A DNA stretch of 64,000 nt from Taenia hydatigena (GCA_036345935.2 JADWOT020001185.1:124001-188000), one strand, 5' to 3'; positions 1 through 14,200 are shown, numbered from the stretch's first letter. Made by a program: numbers and translations. Notes: generated by a model from the letters alone, not told the origin.

Positions 1-589
1 ACGAGGTCGCCCCTTTGTGGACTTGTCAACGTGGCTGGCTGATGTACAAAAGTTTCATTGCTTTGTAAATAGAAAGGGAGAAAAAACATAAGTTAAGGAT
101 TAAGAAAAGCAACTTAAAATAACGTCTCACAATATCAGAAACTTAGTGCAATTACAGACTTTCAAAATGACTTGACCAAATAAATGGAACAAAATAGTAA
201 GGTGAAAACGGAGCCATTGAAATCCACATAATAAAGTTAAGATAACTGAACCGCCTTTTCTGGCGCAGCAAATAGCCATTGGATAAAAACCAAAACCTGA
301 ATTAGAAAGTGCAATAAACTAAGAATAAATAAAAGAAACTGTCTGAAATCTAAAGTGTTTAGCAAAGCTGTTATAAACATGACTCAATTTTAATAATTTT
401 TACAGGACCCGAGCTTGCAGGTTGGTGTCGTCTTAGAGATATTAACTTATCAATTTGCTTAATGTCATTAGGAGTGTCATGTTGCATTTTATGCACCCTA
501 TTCATGGAGGCGACAGCAACCAAAACTCTACTTTTAACTTAGATAAGAGGCATCTCTCTCGTAATGCTAAACCATAGCCTTTTAAATAG

Positions 590-701
590 TGGACAAAAAG
601 ATAAAGGTTCGTTCATTGACATCAGTCGCATCGACATGCGAGTGGGCGAAATCGTGGAGATGGAACAGCGTCCTGATGCGGACTCAATTTTTGTAGAGAA
701 G
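590..701 (+). pseudogene. Orphan copy of EMAP-II domain exon 1
   Basis: This 112-base segment is an identical inverted copy of 33740-33851. It has an acceptor AG at 588-589, encodes a family-typical start of the EMAP-II fold with the PDADS motif, and ends before a GTTAGC donor at 702-707. The matching exons 2 and 3 are not downstream: the duplicated arm ends at 2158 and is followed by repeat R1. Unless it splices to exons outside the homologous region, this copy is a truncated fragment. Its identity to the other copy implies a very recent duplication, gene conversion or an assembly artefact. Confidence 0.75.
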
Positions 702-1475
702 GTTAGCTACAAGCACCTTTATCCTAGGTATCCTGCTGTCAAGGTGGCAGCATAGTAAAAGCATGGCGCTTGTTCGTTCGTTTTCTAAGGACAATTAAAC
801 ATTTTGCAGGAGGCAGTGCTGAGATCCTCGAGATATGAGCGGTTAAATGGTCGTTACTTCTGGACATTTAAAAAGTCAGTTTAACTCGATCCAACTTGTT
901 TTAACTTCCACAAACCTGGTTTTTTGGCATTTAAAATGGTTGTTACTTGACTGCATGCTTGTATTTTTAATTGACAGCTTTATCGTTATAAATGCTCACA
1001 TTATAGTGTTTTGGAGGACCACTCCGAACTTCAACTAACTTTTTGGTTCAAATTTTGATCCTGCTCTTCCTGCTAATTAGATTTCTGACAAATATAGCCG
1101 TGCTTTGAGCCGCCCTATAAGATTTAAGTCTGGAAATGAAGGTTTTCCTGCAGATCGGTCACCAACGGAAAACATTTGAATGATCATATGGTTCTGCCGT
1201 AGCAGTATAATTTACGGAATAGATTTGTTTCGACGACCTTTATCTAAAGGTAACGCAGGTTGGACACTTTGTGGCAATTCTTAGGTCTTGTGGATACCTT
1301 TGCCTGTCCCCTTAGGCCAACGCATAACAGATAATCTAGTAGATATGGCAATTTTCTTGCCAACTGTTTTTAGAAGCATTAATCTGTGTTTCGAATCGGC
1401 AAGACGACAAGGGACTAGGGATGAATTTGGCAGTCTAATCTTTCAATGATAAAATCGTTCGCAGTGCCTAACACT

Positions 1476-1780
1476 TTTTGTCAATTGGGTAATACTTTTA
1501 CGGCAACCGGCTACAAATTTTAAATGCCTTGTTGACTAGGAATCCCGGATTATCAAAAGGGATTCACAATGGTTCAATTCTTAAAATGTATAGGCTTAAG
1601 TTGTCTTCAGATTCGAGAATCGAAACATAAGCGCTGGAATTACTGACAAATAGAAACCCACGCTAAATGCGAGCGCTCATCCCTTTGGCAACTTTGGTCC
1701 TTCAAGAAAATGATTTTTTAGCACTTTAGTCCACTCTGTGTAATTATTTATTTCGATCCAAATTTCCCTCAAGAAACTTG
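1476..1780. other. ~300-base segment present in only one inverted arm
   Basis: The left arm has about 300 bases that are absent from the right arm, where the flanks join at about 32960. Read on the minus strand the segment starts GTTTCTTGAG and ends ACAAAAAG, so it is bounded GT...AG. Removing it as an intron would not keep the shared reading frame. It may be a small insertion in this arm or a deletion in the other. Confidence 0.7.
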
Positions 1781-2158
1781 TAGATCGTGTTGATCTTTTG
1801 CTATTGCGGCACCAGGATCGAAAAACAAAGGCTCTAAATTTTTCATTTGATAAAATGATTTTAAATATTTTGATGTGATGGCACCTTGAACCAGCCCTAG
1901 CGATTTGCAAGCTAGATTCAAAATACTTATTTGTTCTGTCAATATTTTGAAAGCAATGCTAACTAGAGTCTTGGCTGCATACTCTAAAGCACCAGAAAAT
2001 TTGCGAGTTGGACCAAATGGGTTTTAATGCCCGAAGTTTTGCACAAAGCACAAGTAACAAGTCAATTTGGAGCATTAATACGACTGATTCAGCTGCATGA
2101 CTGCCTAATTATTTAGCAGCATAGATGTGATCTTAGAAGTAGCTTTGCTTCATTTTGC

Positions 2159-3549
2159 AGTCACCTACATCCTCCGTTCAAATTTTTAGCTCGTCGCAGA
2201 CTCTTATCACTTGATCTTTTCTCCCGTTGTACAATTAGGAATAAAGATATGCTCACCAGTGATTTGAACTGCTGATAACCATCTAACTACCATGTTGCCT
2301 ATGTTCGATCTTTGTCATTTTAGTTGTCTGTATTCTCGGATCGTTGCTAAAACTGGCAAAGACTTTGCAGTAAGTGCGTGCTCGTGTGTGGCACAGCGCG
2401 AATGCATTTGCGTCTCGCATTACCCAGGTTCATATTTTGCAATATAAAGAGTTGGATTAAATAGAACATCAAAAAAAAACGGCTACGAAGAAATGATTCC
2501 TTTAGTGTCGAAGTTAACCTCGTGCAGTTGTACGCCTACGTGAGCAATTTTAGTCTGCGCATCCAATTATGTCATTTTTCTCTTTAAAATTCTTAGGCAA
2601 CCTGATATTTGACTTCGCTCAAGTCAGATTAAAATTATCTGCTTGGCTAATTGTTTCATTGGTTAACAAATCTAATTAGTCATTGTTTTGATTTCAGCTA
2701 ATTTGTTGGCATCTATTTCATACCACATTTTGGATGCCACCTCTCGGATTTTGCTCTATTCTCCAGCTATCCCCAATCCAAAGCGCTGGATGAAAAACGG
2801 AGCGAATGCGTGAAGAAACGCAATACAAAATGCAAAAAGGGTTTGTCCAGAAAAGAAAAAGGAAGACTAGAAGAGAAAGGACAATAAAAGCTTCAACTGA
2901 AATGGAGTTGATATGACCTGATACGCCACTGGATTCAAGTCAGTATACATCGGTCAAATCTAAATTAGAAATTCGCAGTCATCTTGAATGTAGCTCAGCC
3001 TTCAAAGCAGGAAGAAGTGCACTTGAGGAGATAGTTAACCAGCTAGCCAATTAGCTAGGACATTTGATAGATCCTGGTTATCCAAACATGCAGGCAGATG
3101 CTTAACCGAACAGCGTTAGATCCAGCTAGTTAGGCGTTAAGCCAACGGGCAAGTCTGTGCAGCAGGCAAATAACTAGGCACCCGCGGAGCCAGGTATGAA
3201 AGCCAGTCAGTCCAAAGGGCCAGGCAATCGTGCAGGCAGTGAAGATGCACACAGTAGAGTGCAGATTTAGAGCAATTGCAACAGAAATGGCAGGGGTTAA
3301 ATAAGAATAATGCAGCACCATCTCGCTTCAGCCTCTGCATTATGCCATCAGCCCAATTTTCTTTCTTTCTGCTAAATATATGTATCTTGCCTCAGCATTA
3401 TGTGCTTAATTGTCTTCAAGGAAGCCTCGGCCGGTACTGTTATACGTGCTGTGCGCCAGCGAATTTTAAGAGCAGTTTCAACCTTCTTCTCTCCTAAGGC
3501 ACCGAAGGTGTCATGTAAAAAGCTGGCCTTATATTATGCCGCTTATCTG
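2159..3549 (+). repeat. R1 repeat, copy 1
   Basis: This is a direct repeat of 28535-29925, about 85% identical by eye, starting at the exact end of the left inverted arm. It contains stretches rich in AGCCAG/AGCTAG motifs (about 3030-3190). Near its 3' end, 75 bases (3384-3458) match the other copy perfectly. Short opposing open frames in both copies (3130-3321, 29514-29705) differ as much in protein as in DNA, so they are not under obvious coding selection. No reverse transcriptase or transposase motif was seen. Confidence 0.85.
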
Positions 3550-3789
3550 CCACTGCTTCAGCATGCACAAAATCCTTACTTTATAAAGTCGACATTTAGA
3601 GGTAGCTGGTGGGTCAAGAATGAGGGAGGGTTGCATGACTCAAAGTCCTAGGTTCTAATTGCTACACCATGAAGCCACGCTGTCAGTGAATCACTAAAGA
3701 TGCGAGTCCACTCTAATCCTATGGAAAGACAAACGGTTAAAGATAGTAAGGTACAGGAAGGAGAGGTAAAAGAGGGATGTAATCATACC
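3550..3789. other. Spacer between R1 and family A
   Basis: Nothing recognised. A short tRNA-like stretch in reverse orientation around 3640-3680 (GGTTCTAATTGC...GAAGCCACGC) is too degenerate to call. Confidence 0.3.
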
Positions 3790-5240
3790 TCTGCGGAGCT
3801 CTAATTCTCGACCAGCGCATTATGACCACGCCCCTATATCCCTTGAGTGATCTACAGGAGGATCCCACACAACCGCTACCACCTCGCTACTATCTACCAC
3901 TAACCACGTGCTCACCTCAATCACGTTAAATTCATCCGCATCATTCTCAAGCGCTCTTGCTAATGCTGCCTTTACACTTCTATCTTGTAGCCGCAACCGC
4001 TAGCGTCATTCAATCGAATGCAACTACAAAAAACACCCAGGAAGGAAACAAATATGGTGCTTCGAAACGCCTCTGTTGAATGTCGTGGTGCTAGACTGCA
4101 TCAGATGAGTCGACACGTTGACCGTGTGGAAAAGCATACTTGCACCGAGTGAGTGTAGGGGAGCGGACATGACATGCCATGCAATGAGGAGTAGAGCGGT
4201 GTGCTAGCAGTCAAAGCAATGGATCGATGGAACCAGAAAGGCGGATGTTGTGAGTGATAGGGCTGTTATAGCACAATACATAGCGCGTCTGAATTATACT
4301 CAGAATATTGTGGATTCGAGTCTCTTCTGCAGCTATGATAGCATAGCTAATGCCTTCCTTCGCCTCTTAATGCTTTGTGCATGGTTAGGATTTTCACTGC
4401 TTGGAAACCATCTCATATTCAATTAATCCATTCCTGTCGGTCAGATCAAGCCATTTTACAGCAAACAAATCTCGTTCCTACATGCCGCAACAATTCGCTG
4501 CACTCGCATGCCAGCCTCTCCTACCTCGCCTTCCTGTCGCCCGCCTCTTACCTTCTTCCCATTGGATGGCACAGAGTAGACAGACAAATTGCAATTACAA
4601 CGCGTTTTTTACGTGGTGCAGCAGAGTAGAAGGGTAAGGTAAGGGGGAGTGCAGTGCACTGATCCTGACGTGATTTGAACACACATCTAGAGTCAGACGA
4701 TCTACAATCACACTACTAAGTTGTCAACGTAGTCTTCGTGCCACCTTATCAGCACCATCACTAATCAGCGCCAATGCCTGGTGTATCTACCCTTCCCTTG
4801 CAGCAGCAACTGCTGTAGAAGACGGTAATGGCATGTGGATAGGTATGAGTGATGGGGTAGTGACACTACTGCCGCATTCATCTATGCAGGTCTCAGGGTA
4901 CGATGGTGTGCAGATTGGAAGGAGAGGAAAGTGAGTGGGTGGGATGGGTTAGGATGCTAGGAACCTCGCCTCTCACGCGTGGTGTCCTATCTGATTCGTC
5001 ATCATTAATAGGTCGGACATATAAGCGAAATTTCCTTACACGGTTGGTTTTTGCCAAATTGCTTTTATTTTTATTCAGACAACTTAGTTTCGACCAAAAG
5101 TTTGTTTCCCAGAGGAGAAGTTTTGGGTGTTCGGATCCAATAAAGCGCTCTGGTTGAATGAATGCTGTTTAAGCTGTCTTTACGACACACCTTAACAGCA
5201 ATTGTGGCCGCAGAAACACGTTGATCAGGCGGTAAACATG
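3790..5240 (+). repeat. Family A element, copy A1 (tRNA-module repeat)
   Basis: This is collinear with 53470-54975 in the same orientation and with 41050-42090 in reverse. It contains a forward tRNA-like module at 4262-4333 with a box-B-like GGATTCGAGTC, and a second reverse-oriented module at about 4660-4745 (ATTTGAACACACATC...GTCAGACGATCTAC). The 5' part is CT-rich on one strand. Divergence between copies is about 25-30%. No open frame is conserved among copies. It is probably an old tRNA-derived retroposon or a composite of several. Confidence 0.75.
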
Positions 5241-8200
5241 CATCCCTAACTTTTATTAACCTACTTTAGACCGCAAGACTTCGATGCGGATGGATTGTAG
5301 CAGAACAAACCACTAATTCATTTCTACTCAAGTATTGTAACAGGGAAAATCATTTGCGTAGAACATACCAGAATTTGCATTGCGGTTCACGAGATTCCAA
5401 GTGCCAATGCGCCAAACTTTAGATTTCTCGTTTGTGTAGAGCACAGACTGGTCATAAGCAACCAACATTCAGAGAATAGAGATCGATAAGGAGAGCACAC
5501 TGAGGACAAGGATGAAGACAGCAAGGAAAACAAATGAATTCTAGGGTCCGAGGAGCGGAAAGAGGTCCAGTCCAAAGATATATAGCCTTGATTTGACAAC
5601 GTCAAGGAAGGCCAAGCACTCATGCAGTACCCATTTCCGTACACTCTTTAGAGTGTGCGTGGCGACTAAACAATTTTTCGTTTTCCCTTAACCCTCTCTG
5701 TTCAGCACAAGAATTTACTTTAGCCTCCTCACTCAAATATACCTCTAAAGAGGTGAGCTAATTCTGAAGGTCCAGAAGAGTGCCTAGCTACATCATCAAC
5801 TTCGTTGACAAACTGGGCACATGTTGGGTGGTTGCATTAAGTAGTGTCTACAAATGGGATGAACGCATTGGCGGCTCCGGATAAAATAGGAGGCCGAATC
5901 TAAGTTGACTAGATCAGTTGCAGTTGCTCAGATACAGAACATGCCACTCAACTTAAGTCGCGTAAACACCACTGATTCCAAACTGGAATACCCTGCATGA
6001 CGATCTTATCATGTCTAACTGCAGATGAAGCCGAGAATTTGTCGTTGGCACATTGGCGATTTTCGTCATGTCACTGACTGTAGTTAAAGTGGCGAGAGCC
6101 GAGAATGGGCCCAAATTCAACAAGAAAGTAAACGTTTCTAAGAATTTCACCGTCACCCACTAACGTTGATTGTTGATTGTGCTTCTCTTTCTTACGCAAG
6201 GTTGCCTTAATTCTTATCGTCCATCACCATACAGATCCGTACTCATGTTTTGGTTCTCCTCATTGGCTATTGCGAAGTCGGCATTTGCTCTGGGTCTGCA
6301 AAATACAACTCGAGATCCATTGTTATAACTCATAAATAAGCATAAGTGGGCAAAATTATCCACCTGCAGAACCATTCGGTCACTCAACCGATCACCATGC
6401 CTGCAGATTCACGTGGTGCCCTCCATTGTGCATTCAAACCCGTTAACAATCCGGACGGCTTCGGATGCGGATGGACGTGGGGTGTGTGGAGGCTACAAGT
6501 AGCGAGGATGTCCTTGTGTCCATTTCGGCGTCATTTGTATAAAGAGGAATGCTGAAAAGCCGAAGGGTGTGAGGTGAGGTTTAATGTAGAGGCACAAAAA
6601 GTGGAACATTGGCGATGCTAGACAAGGAAAACTGGAAACTCTTTCGTTAGGAAACGAGAAATTGGTAAGATGTAAGTGCGAATGAGGTGAGAAAGCATGC
6701 ATCGGTGGTCAGGAAATGCAGAATAGTAGTGTGCGCTTGACTTGTGCTGTTTCGGCAAAAGCGCTGGTCGTCTTAGTTGCATCTTGGCCTTACCGTTTTC
6801 AGCATTTGCCACCAGTGATGCATCCGTAACTCCAAAACGGCCCAATGAAGCATTCGCTAGCTTCACACTGCGTTTAATCACAAAAGTTTTTGCCCATCCT
6901 ACCCTTACATCTACCACATTAGTCGCAGTTTTCAGCATGGCAACGAGGGCTCCACCACTCAATGCCTCTTGGACTTTCTTCCGGGGATAGATGGATTTTT
7001 CAAAATAATGGCACAGTGACTGGGAACATGTGTAGCTGCAGAATGCATTCTGACAGCCATAGCCAGTATTTGCACCAGAACGACACAAGATAATGACATG
7101 GCTGAAATGTTAACTGCTTTGGGTAACAAAAGCCACCGACTACGAGACAGATGCACGTAATGGCAGAAGTTGTCCCTAACCACATCGCAGTAATGTGATA
7201 CTCGACGACTTGGGTAGGCTCCTCCATAGAACCTTAAGGCCTGATCAAACCTCACTGACTTCGGTTTATCTGTTTGTCAACCACAATACCCTCGTGTTTG
7301 ATCGTGTTATCTTTATAACATGCGCATTCTAAAGACGTTACTTTTCATGCCAATCGCAATTTATGGTTTATAATGTGTAATGAACAAAAAATATGGGTTA
7401 CGCTATTCTCACGGACGGGCCGCATTATCAATAATTACGTATTTGCAATGCTTTGCCTCATTTTCTTATTAAATGTTTTCGTTATCAGTGCTTTGTAGCA
7501 CCCACGCAATCGGATGGCCAGCTCAACTTTAATTTTCACAGATCAGCCTATTCTTACCTGAGGATGGCAACCTTTATCCAATGAAGATGCGAAGTTAAGC
7601 GACCTCGTAAGTAATTGCATTTCGACAAGCGTCATAAAATGCGATTTCAAAATCGATGGCATAATATGGTATGTAATGGTGACACCAAATGTTTGTCTAC
7701 GGCCTTCCGGATTAGTGTAATTTATAAGTCCTCGATTTTCCATATCAAATTATGTGTAACTTGTTGTTATCTTTTTGCGCCGACAAGGACATGCGATCCA
7801 CTAATAGCTGCTGATTCACTCTTTACCTATCACGAAATCGATCGATGGCATCAAAGATCTAGTGTACTGTAGAATGGTGCTGACTAACTAGCACACCGGA
7901 TGAGGCTGTAGCATTAAGTTAAACTGAACCACTCCCACATTAAATAGAAGCACAAAGCAGATTTGTCTGAACAAGAGTTTTATGTAAGACATGCAAGCCA
8001 AACGGGAATAAGGATGCAGTCCTGGATAAATGTAGCGAACAGAAGTAGCTCAACATCTCGCTTGAATATAACTAAGGCATAGCAGCTCTGTAAATGAGCA
8101 AGGTCTGTCTTACAGAACTGAGGTAGCATGTTTAGTCACGTATTTACTCTTTTTGCGTTCTCTGACAAGCTTCAATCAACGATGATTAACTAGTCACTGA

Positions 8201-11200
8201 AATTTGTATAGGGAAGAAATTAAGCACAGACTTTTGTCAAAATCATTGGTTATGAAGTGATTAATCGATCAATCAATTAAATATAATCGTAAGATTTTAG
8301 TCAGAATGCTTGCTAATGAAGTTTTATAATTGCCCTCGAAGCGCCTACCCCTTACCTCTTTCCCTCTTCCACCCATTCACCCTTCCTGCCAATCCCACAT
8401 GACTATGCCGGCATCCACACCATACATTTTTTTGTTTTTCCCCCTTTCTCTTATTCTCACCGCCTCACGTCACCTTCGATTCCTCCTCATTGATCCCGAA
8501 TCAATCCAACTACACAATGCAAGACGCAGTTGTCCGTGCGCTTGCTGATGCATTGCAGAGGGCAACATTCTAGCAAGCACCAATGTCAATGCACCCGTGT
8601 ACCTTTCGACGATGACAGCGACACCACCACGACAACTGAATCCGATGCCGCTATCAACGCCACCACCACTTCCATTAACATTACCAAGCGCAATGCATTT
8701 GCATTCACAACACATTCTGCGCATTTTGGTTCCACGAAGAGCAGCTTAACAAAATGTAAATAATAATGCATGGATTAAATCTTAGATCATACAGCATACA
8801 ACTAATTAGGGCTTGTGCTATGAATTTTATAACGCTCATGCTTGCTTATTAGCTGTATCCTTTGTACAAATGCGTGAATGATTTTTATGCATTTGTGCAA
8901 AATTGTATGCGCTGAAGACCTCGAAACCCAAAGCCACCATTCATAGCATTCAACAAATCTCGCTAAGTGTGGAAACGCAAGATCCCTGCATGCCTATTTA
9001 CGCAAGACATACACAAAACATGTGTTGATTTAATAAATAAGCATATCTCAAACACAGCTTTCCACACCAAAACCTATCCAGAATGTCCATCCTAATTGGT
9101 CTGCCATGAGTGAGCATTCAACGAGTGGGAAAGTGAATGGGAATTAAAATTTAGATGCATCTCACCTAAAATAGGCACCATAATGAGAAGTAGATGTGTT
9201 ATTATCAATATTTTTTTGAGGAATATGAGTAGCGGATTAGTGCCACAGTTCAAAGTTCAAATCAAAAGTCTTTAGGAGAGAATTACTGTCTGGAAGCATC
9301 GATGCATTTCATTCTCGTATGAAGAGTGTGTCCGTACTGGACACAAGATAGACATTTGTCTTTGCCTGGATGCGGTAAAACAGTTATAACAAAGCTTGGT
9401 GGCAATTCATTGAACTAACCTCTGTACTTTATCATAATTTACTGGCAGCTTACATATGTTGAGTATAGTTCATGCCTGACCAAGTGTAGCGAGTTCCAGA
9501 ATTCTTTTAAGGGCACTGGTTTTGCTTAATTAGAATGATACAAGTAAAGGGATGAGCTCATAATGTAATAGCCAGATCCAACCATGGATGAACCGATTCA
9601 GCAATCTTGACCCTTCCAAGAACAAATGATTGTTTCCTGTACTCACCAAATCTGAGGCCACACAGCCGAGCTCATCTATGTATGTCATGCGGTTCGAACA
9701 TGCGGCTTGCTACTCTGACTCACCTTTATTTCCTGACCTCAAAAGTCACAACCCAGTAATCACTGTAATCACGTCCATTTACATAAACATGATGCAGTTC
9801 CACAATGTTAGATGAAAACACAGCTGCTCGACATGACTCAAATCTAGTCAGCCAATGTAGGCATTAGGTGCATATCATGGGACATCCAGATGGGTCCCTA
9901 GCTAAAATAGCATATCTACTTACATTTAATGATGCGAATTTTAGGTGGAAGGCCATCAACTCCAGTTTCAAGGTCAATCCCGCTGCAGCCAATGCTACGA
10001 TGTATTCAAAACTTATTAGCGAAGCTAGTGGTATAGGTTTGGTAAGGGTACAAGGCGAATCTCATTTAAAAGTCTTAAGTTTTGTTAAATACCATTCTAC
10101 CTTGCATTATTACTTTTCGCACTGGTCTTCTGGTCGGGAAGACACCTTCTATACCAAACAAACCCTTTGTATATGTGATTAACACTGGCTCGATATGTGT
10201 CGTGTGAACCCTTGTAATGGCTCTTCGGAATAGGAGCAGTTATGGTACAGGTGTATTGAGCGACCAATGTGAGCAGCCGAATCGACTTAAAGGCATGCCT
10301 TACAATTCAAATTTTTACGAAATACGTTATGAGACTTGCTCGAATGTAAAGATGCGTATGTGGACGCATAACCAGGATGTCATCTAGTATCATCTGATGT
10401 GGTTCCTTTAATTCTCAATAAATAGGACCTTAACTTTTTCAAGAGTTGTGACAAAGGGCACCAACTTCACTAGATTCCTTTTAGTTTAGATTTTTAATTT
10501 CAAGCCATAGCAGTGCGACCATTTCTGGGCCGATCGGCTGCGTTAGTAGCAGTTCTGCGGAGCACAGTGAGTTCTCAAAGAATCTGAAAGAGCACCATTC
10601 TGCCAACCTAAAAAGGCACATTGTTGTATTGCGATGCTTAAAATACATTTCATTTTAATTGACTAGAGACACTTAAAACTAAAGCAAACCCTTGATTTTT
10701 CAGGTTTAAAGTTGACACCCGCCATCGCCGTGGCATTCTTAGATGTAAGTGGTCGTTAGGTCAATTTAGTTACCACTGATCAATGTTGCGGGTAGTACGG
10801 CAGTACTTGTGCCCATGTGACAGCTTATGATCAACTAATAAAGCTTTTAATTGATACCCGCAGGCATTCGCCAGTCTCTATTAGAAACCATCCTGCCTGC
10901 TACAGTGACATGAAGCTAAACCACCCAGTAATAGGACACTTGATTAAAATCAAGCCTTGTAATGCCAGTTTGACATCTTCTATTACCAACTTCACCCTCA
11001 GCAATTTCTAGCTCATAGCCTTGCCAATCGTTCCCACTGCCATTCAGCAACCGCTCTTGACTTTTTGTCATTGACACTTAGCCTGCGAGAAATCTGTCTT
11101 AACCCTGCACAGAGCCCGAAACTTCTTGGGCAGTAAGTGAGCATTAGTGGTAAGTAGTAAGTAGGAAGCGGTCGTAAGTATTCGTAGTAGCGATGAATAC

Positions 11201-14200
11201 TTCAAGTTCAAGCAGCACACATTGAACCAGGACACTTGTGTACTTTCAAGTAAAACTGAAGAAACCAAGGGACAGGCGCTTAAACAAATGTTTGCTTGGC
11301 ATTATTCCGTGAAATATAACTATGAATTATACTTTTCGGAATGCAGTCTGCAGGCCTTCATCGCTCCCTTGTCCAAACTGTTTCAAAATCGTTTATGCCA
11401 TTGACTTAAGGAGGCTATTTCTTAACACTGATCTCACCCTTCAAGAAAACCACTAATGGAAGTGAACAATAAAATTGTGAGGAATTGGAGGACCGTGAAA
11501 GCAGCATCGAACCCCAAATCTCTAACTTAGGACAAGGATTCTGTCACTTCCGGATGCGTGGAATAGCTTTAAAAAGCAAAAAGAGTGTTCGACAAGTTAA
11601 AAATCAAAGATCGTATGCAGACCTGCTGACGTCGGGATGTTGTGTCAAATCTACACCGCAATACACAGCTTTCATAGGCAAAGGAACCACAAGTCGTCAG
11701 TGAATAAGGCGGTTATCACTGGGTGCAATTTTACTCTTCGATTTCTTTCAAAGCGCGGCCAGCCTCGGATTTGACACATCGGAGCGGCATCTCCGCTAGG
11801 AACCTTCGTGTCTAGCTACTAGTTCACAGAGCGCACCTAATGGCTGTCCTTCGAATGCTATGAGTCTATGTCTCAATCAAGATATGCACAATGAGCATCT
11901 GCTGGCACATACTGTCGAGTGTCTCATACGATTCCACCCTACACATTCTTTAAAGGATATAAGTGAACTAGAAGTAATGAGAGAATTTTACTTACTGTAG
12001 TGTCGTTAGACTAATCAGGGTTTTCCTTCCTCACCATGTTTGAAGATGAGCAAATAAAATGCTCAAAACAATTTAAAACAGTGTTTGATCACCTCACTCT
12101 ATATAGATACTACCTAAATGAAAGAAGAGTATTCTAAGTGCATTGTAGTTTCACTGCTTTTAAGTAAAGTGCCGCCTAGAGCATCATCACACCGCCTGAT
12201 GCATATAATCTCATTGTCGTTCTTAAATGAAACACAAGAGTAAAACTGTGTAAAATGGCAATCGAATGTCTTAATGTTTCCACCTGGACTTCAAAAAAGA
12301 CAAATAGGCAAGCTATAAATCTTGCGGGAAATTTTTGCTGAGGTAAATAGTGCTTCGCATATCAAGTACTGTTTAGATTATGAGGAACAAACAAAGATAT
12401 AAGAAAGCAGCAGATCACTCATAATTTGACCGTAATTGGTTAAAGTACCTTGATATAAGATAATCGAAAGTCCCGCAATTCCACTTTAGCCTTGTAGGCT
12501 AAAATTAAACGTAACGACAAATATTCCGGCTTTAAGAGGCCTTTATTTTGATGTTAATTAGCATGGTAAAATAAAACGTATTTAGGACTTACAAAGTTCA
12601 TTGTGCACATGATGTTCATTCCATAAAGCTGAACAGTTCTTGCCATACATCTGTTAAGCAAAAGACGTAGAATAAGTGCAAGCATCCATATAAAGTAAGT
12701 CTGATGAATGGGATAAAACGCACAGGGATGAAGGAAACGAAAGTGCCATTTTAGAGACTTCCACGTCAGACAATCGTGATAGCATTCTGTGCAGTAAAAG
12801 TGGATCCCATGAGAATTCGTAGTTTGATCTAAAACAGAAGACGATAGAGTGGGTCAATATTTTGCTACTCGGATCGGAGCATCTGCAAACTCACTAATGT
12901 GGATTCCAATAAAGTGAATCAGAAGCAATTCGAAGCTTTCAAATGGCAGACCGCACGCAGGGCATTCAGTGTGGTTTGCAGCTGTTATTGGGGTTTGAAA
13001 TAAAACCTTTCTTAATATCAACCAGCTTGCGAATACAATGAAGAAACGTTTACGACATTTATCTGCCTAACTCACATTTTTGATGCAATAGAACCATGCC
13101 AATAGTTTCGCCTGCCATGGCGCAACTTTGGCAAATTGTTGGTAAACTTTCTAAAAAAATGCTAAGGGTGCCAATGCATGCAGAAGTGACACAGTCAGGC
13201 GGTTACTTGCCGAATAGCTTAAGTTTAGATAAGAAATTATATGCACAGTTTGTGGTCATTTGGAAAAATTTTAGGCAAAATCTATGCCTACTTTGATGCG
13301 CGCGTGCCATGTGTGCCCGGTATAAAATGCTGTCACTGTGCTTCGCAAAGCATATTGAACAGGTGAAGTCGTTCATTTCTGCAGAGTACGCTGAATTGCG
13401 CAAACAACCACTACCACACTCGCGATGCGTTGAAATGGCTCTATACCCAAATTCAAATGTGGCTGCAGCGCAAACAAATCACCGTTTACCCATTTGTTTA
13501 AAACATTGCACACATTTGAATCGTCTAACCAAAATAAATTCATTTAAATTATGGTTAAGCTTTTAATTTTTAGGATGGCCAAAAATATATTCATCAAACG
13601 AGATGTCATTAAGTAAGCAACTAGCGCACTGATTTCCAATTCAATTGGTTTGACGTAGAATACTTGCTAAAAATCATTTTACTTACACAATAAAGTGCTG
13701 CAGTGTGGTGCCTTAAAGGTATTTTAGTTTATCTTTGCAGCTAATGGCCCAAAGCTTTGATCGGAACAGTCCCTGAAAAGGCGTTCTGTCGCTCATTCGG
13801 ATTTGCTTTTATGGGAGCCTTGCGTTTTGAAATGCCTGGATAATTGCACGGCTAACAGCCTTGTAATGATACTTTACTTAATTTGAGGTTTCATTTGCCT
13901 TCTTTCCATCGCTCCTATTTTAATTTAAGTTCTATAATTACAAATATTTAGCCACAATATTCTTCCCAAAAGATTGTAGCCTGGTGCTAAATATGTAAGT
14001 ACTACGAAAAAACACTAAATCTTCCGTGATCTTATGCATCATCTGCAATAGTTATGCAATTCTGGGGAAACCTTATAGGGAGGAGGCGAAGGACGATTTC
14101 CGAGCCTGGTTGTGGGCAATCATAATGGTTCTCTGAACAAGGAGGGATCCTCCTCCTACTTGTTACTGCTACGCTGCCAAACAACACCTTAGCGATTATA

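Larger units (their letters stand above)
1..2158 (+). repeat. Left arm of a large inverted duplication
   Basis: This arm is the reverse complement of 32581-34440. Over positions 1-1336 base x pairs with 34441 minus x, and no mismatch or indel was seen in the stretches compared (1-60, 564-1038, 1201-1336). From about 1337 the arms differ at roughly 8-10% of bases, and after a ~300-base insertion at 1476-1780 the pairing sum becomes 34741. Similarity stops at 2158/32581, where this arm meets repeat R1. The arm begins at the first base of the window, so it may continue upstream. It carries a copy of EMAP-II exon 1 but not exons 2 and 3. The two identity levels suggest two events, or an assembly join. 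Confidence 0.95.

Noticed and set aside
3130..3321. Pair of similar 63-codon frames in the two R1 copies (also 29514-29705)
   Set aside because: The protein differs at least as much as the DNA, which is expected for non-coding repeat sequence.
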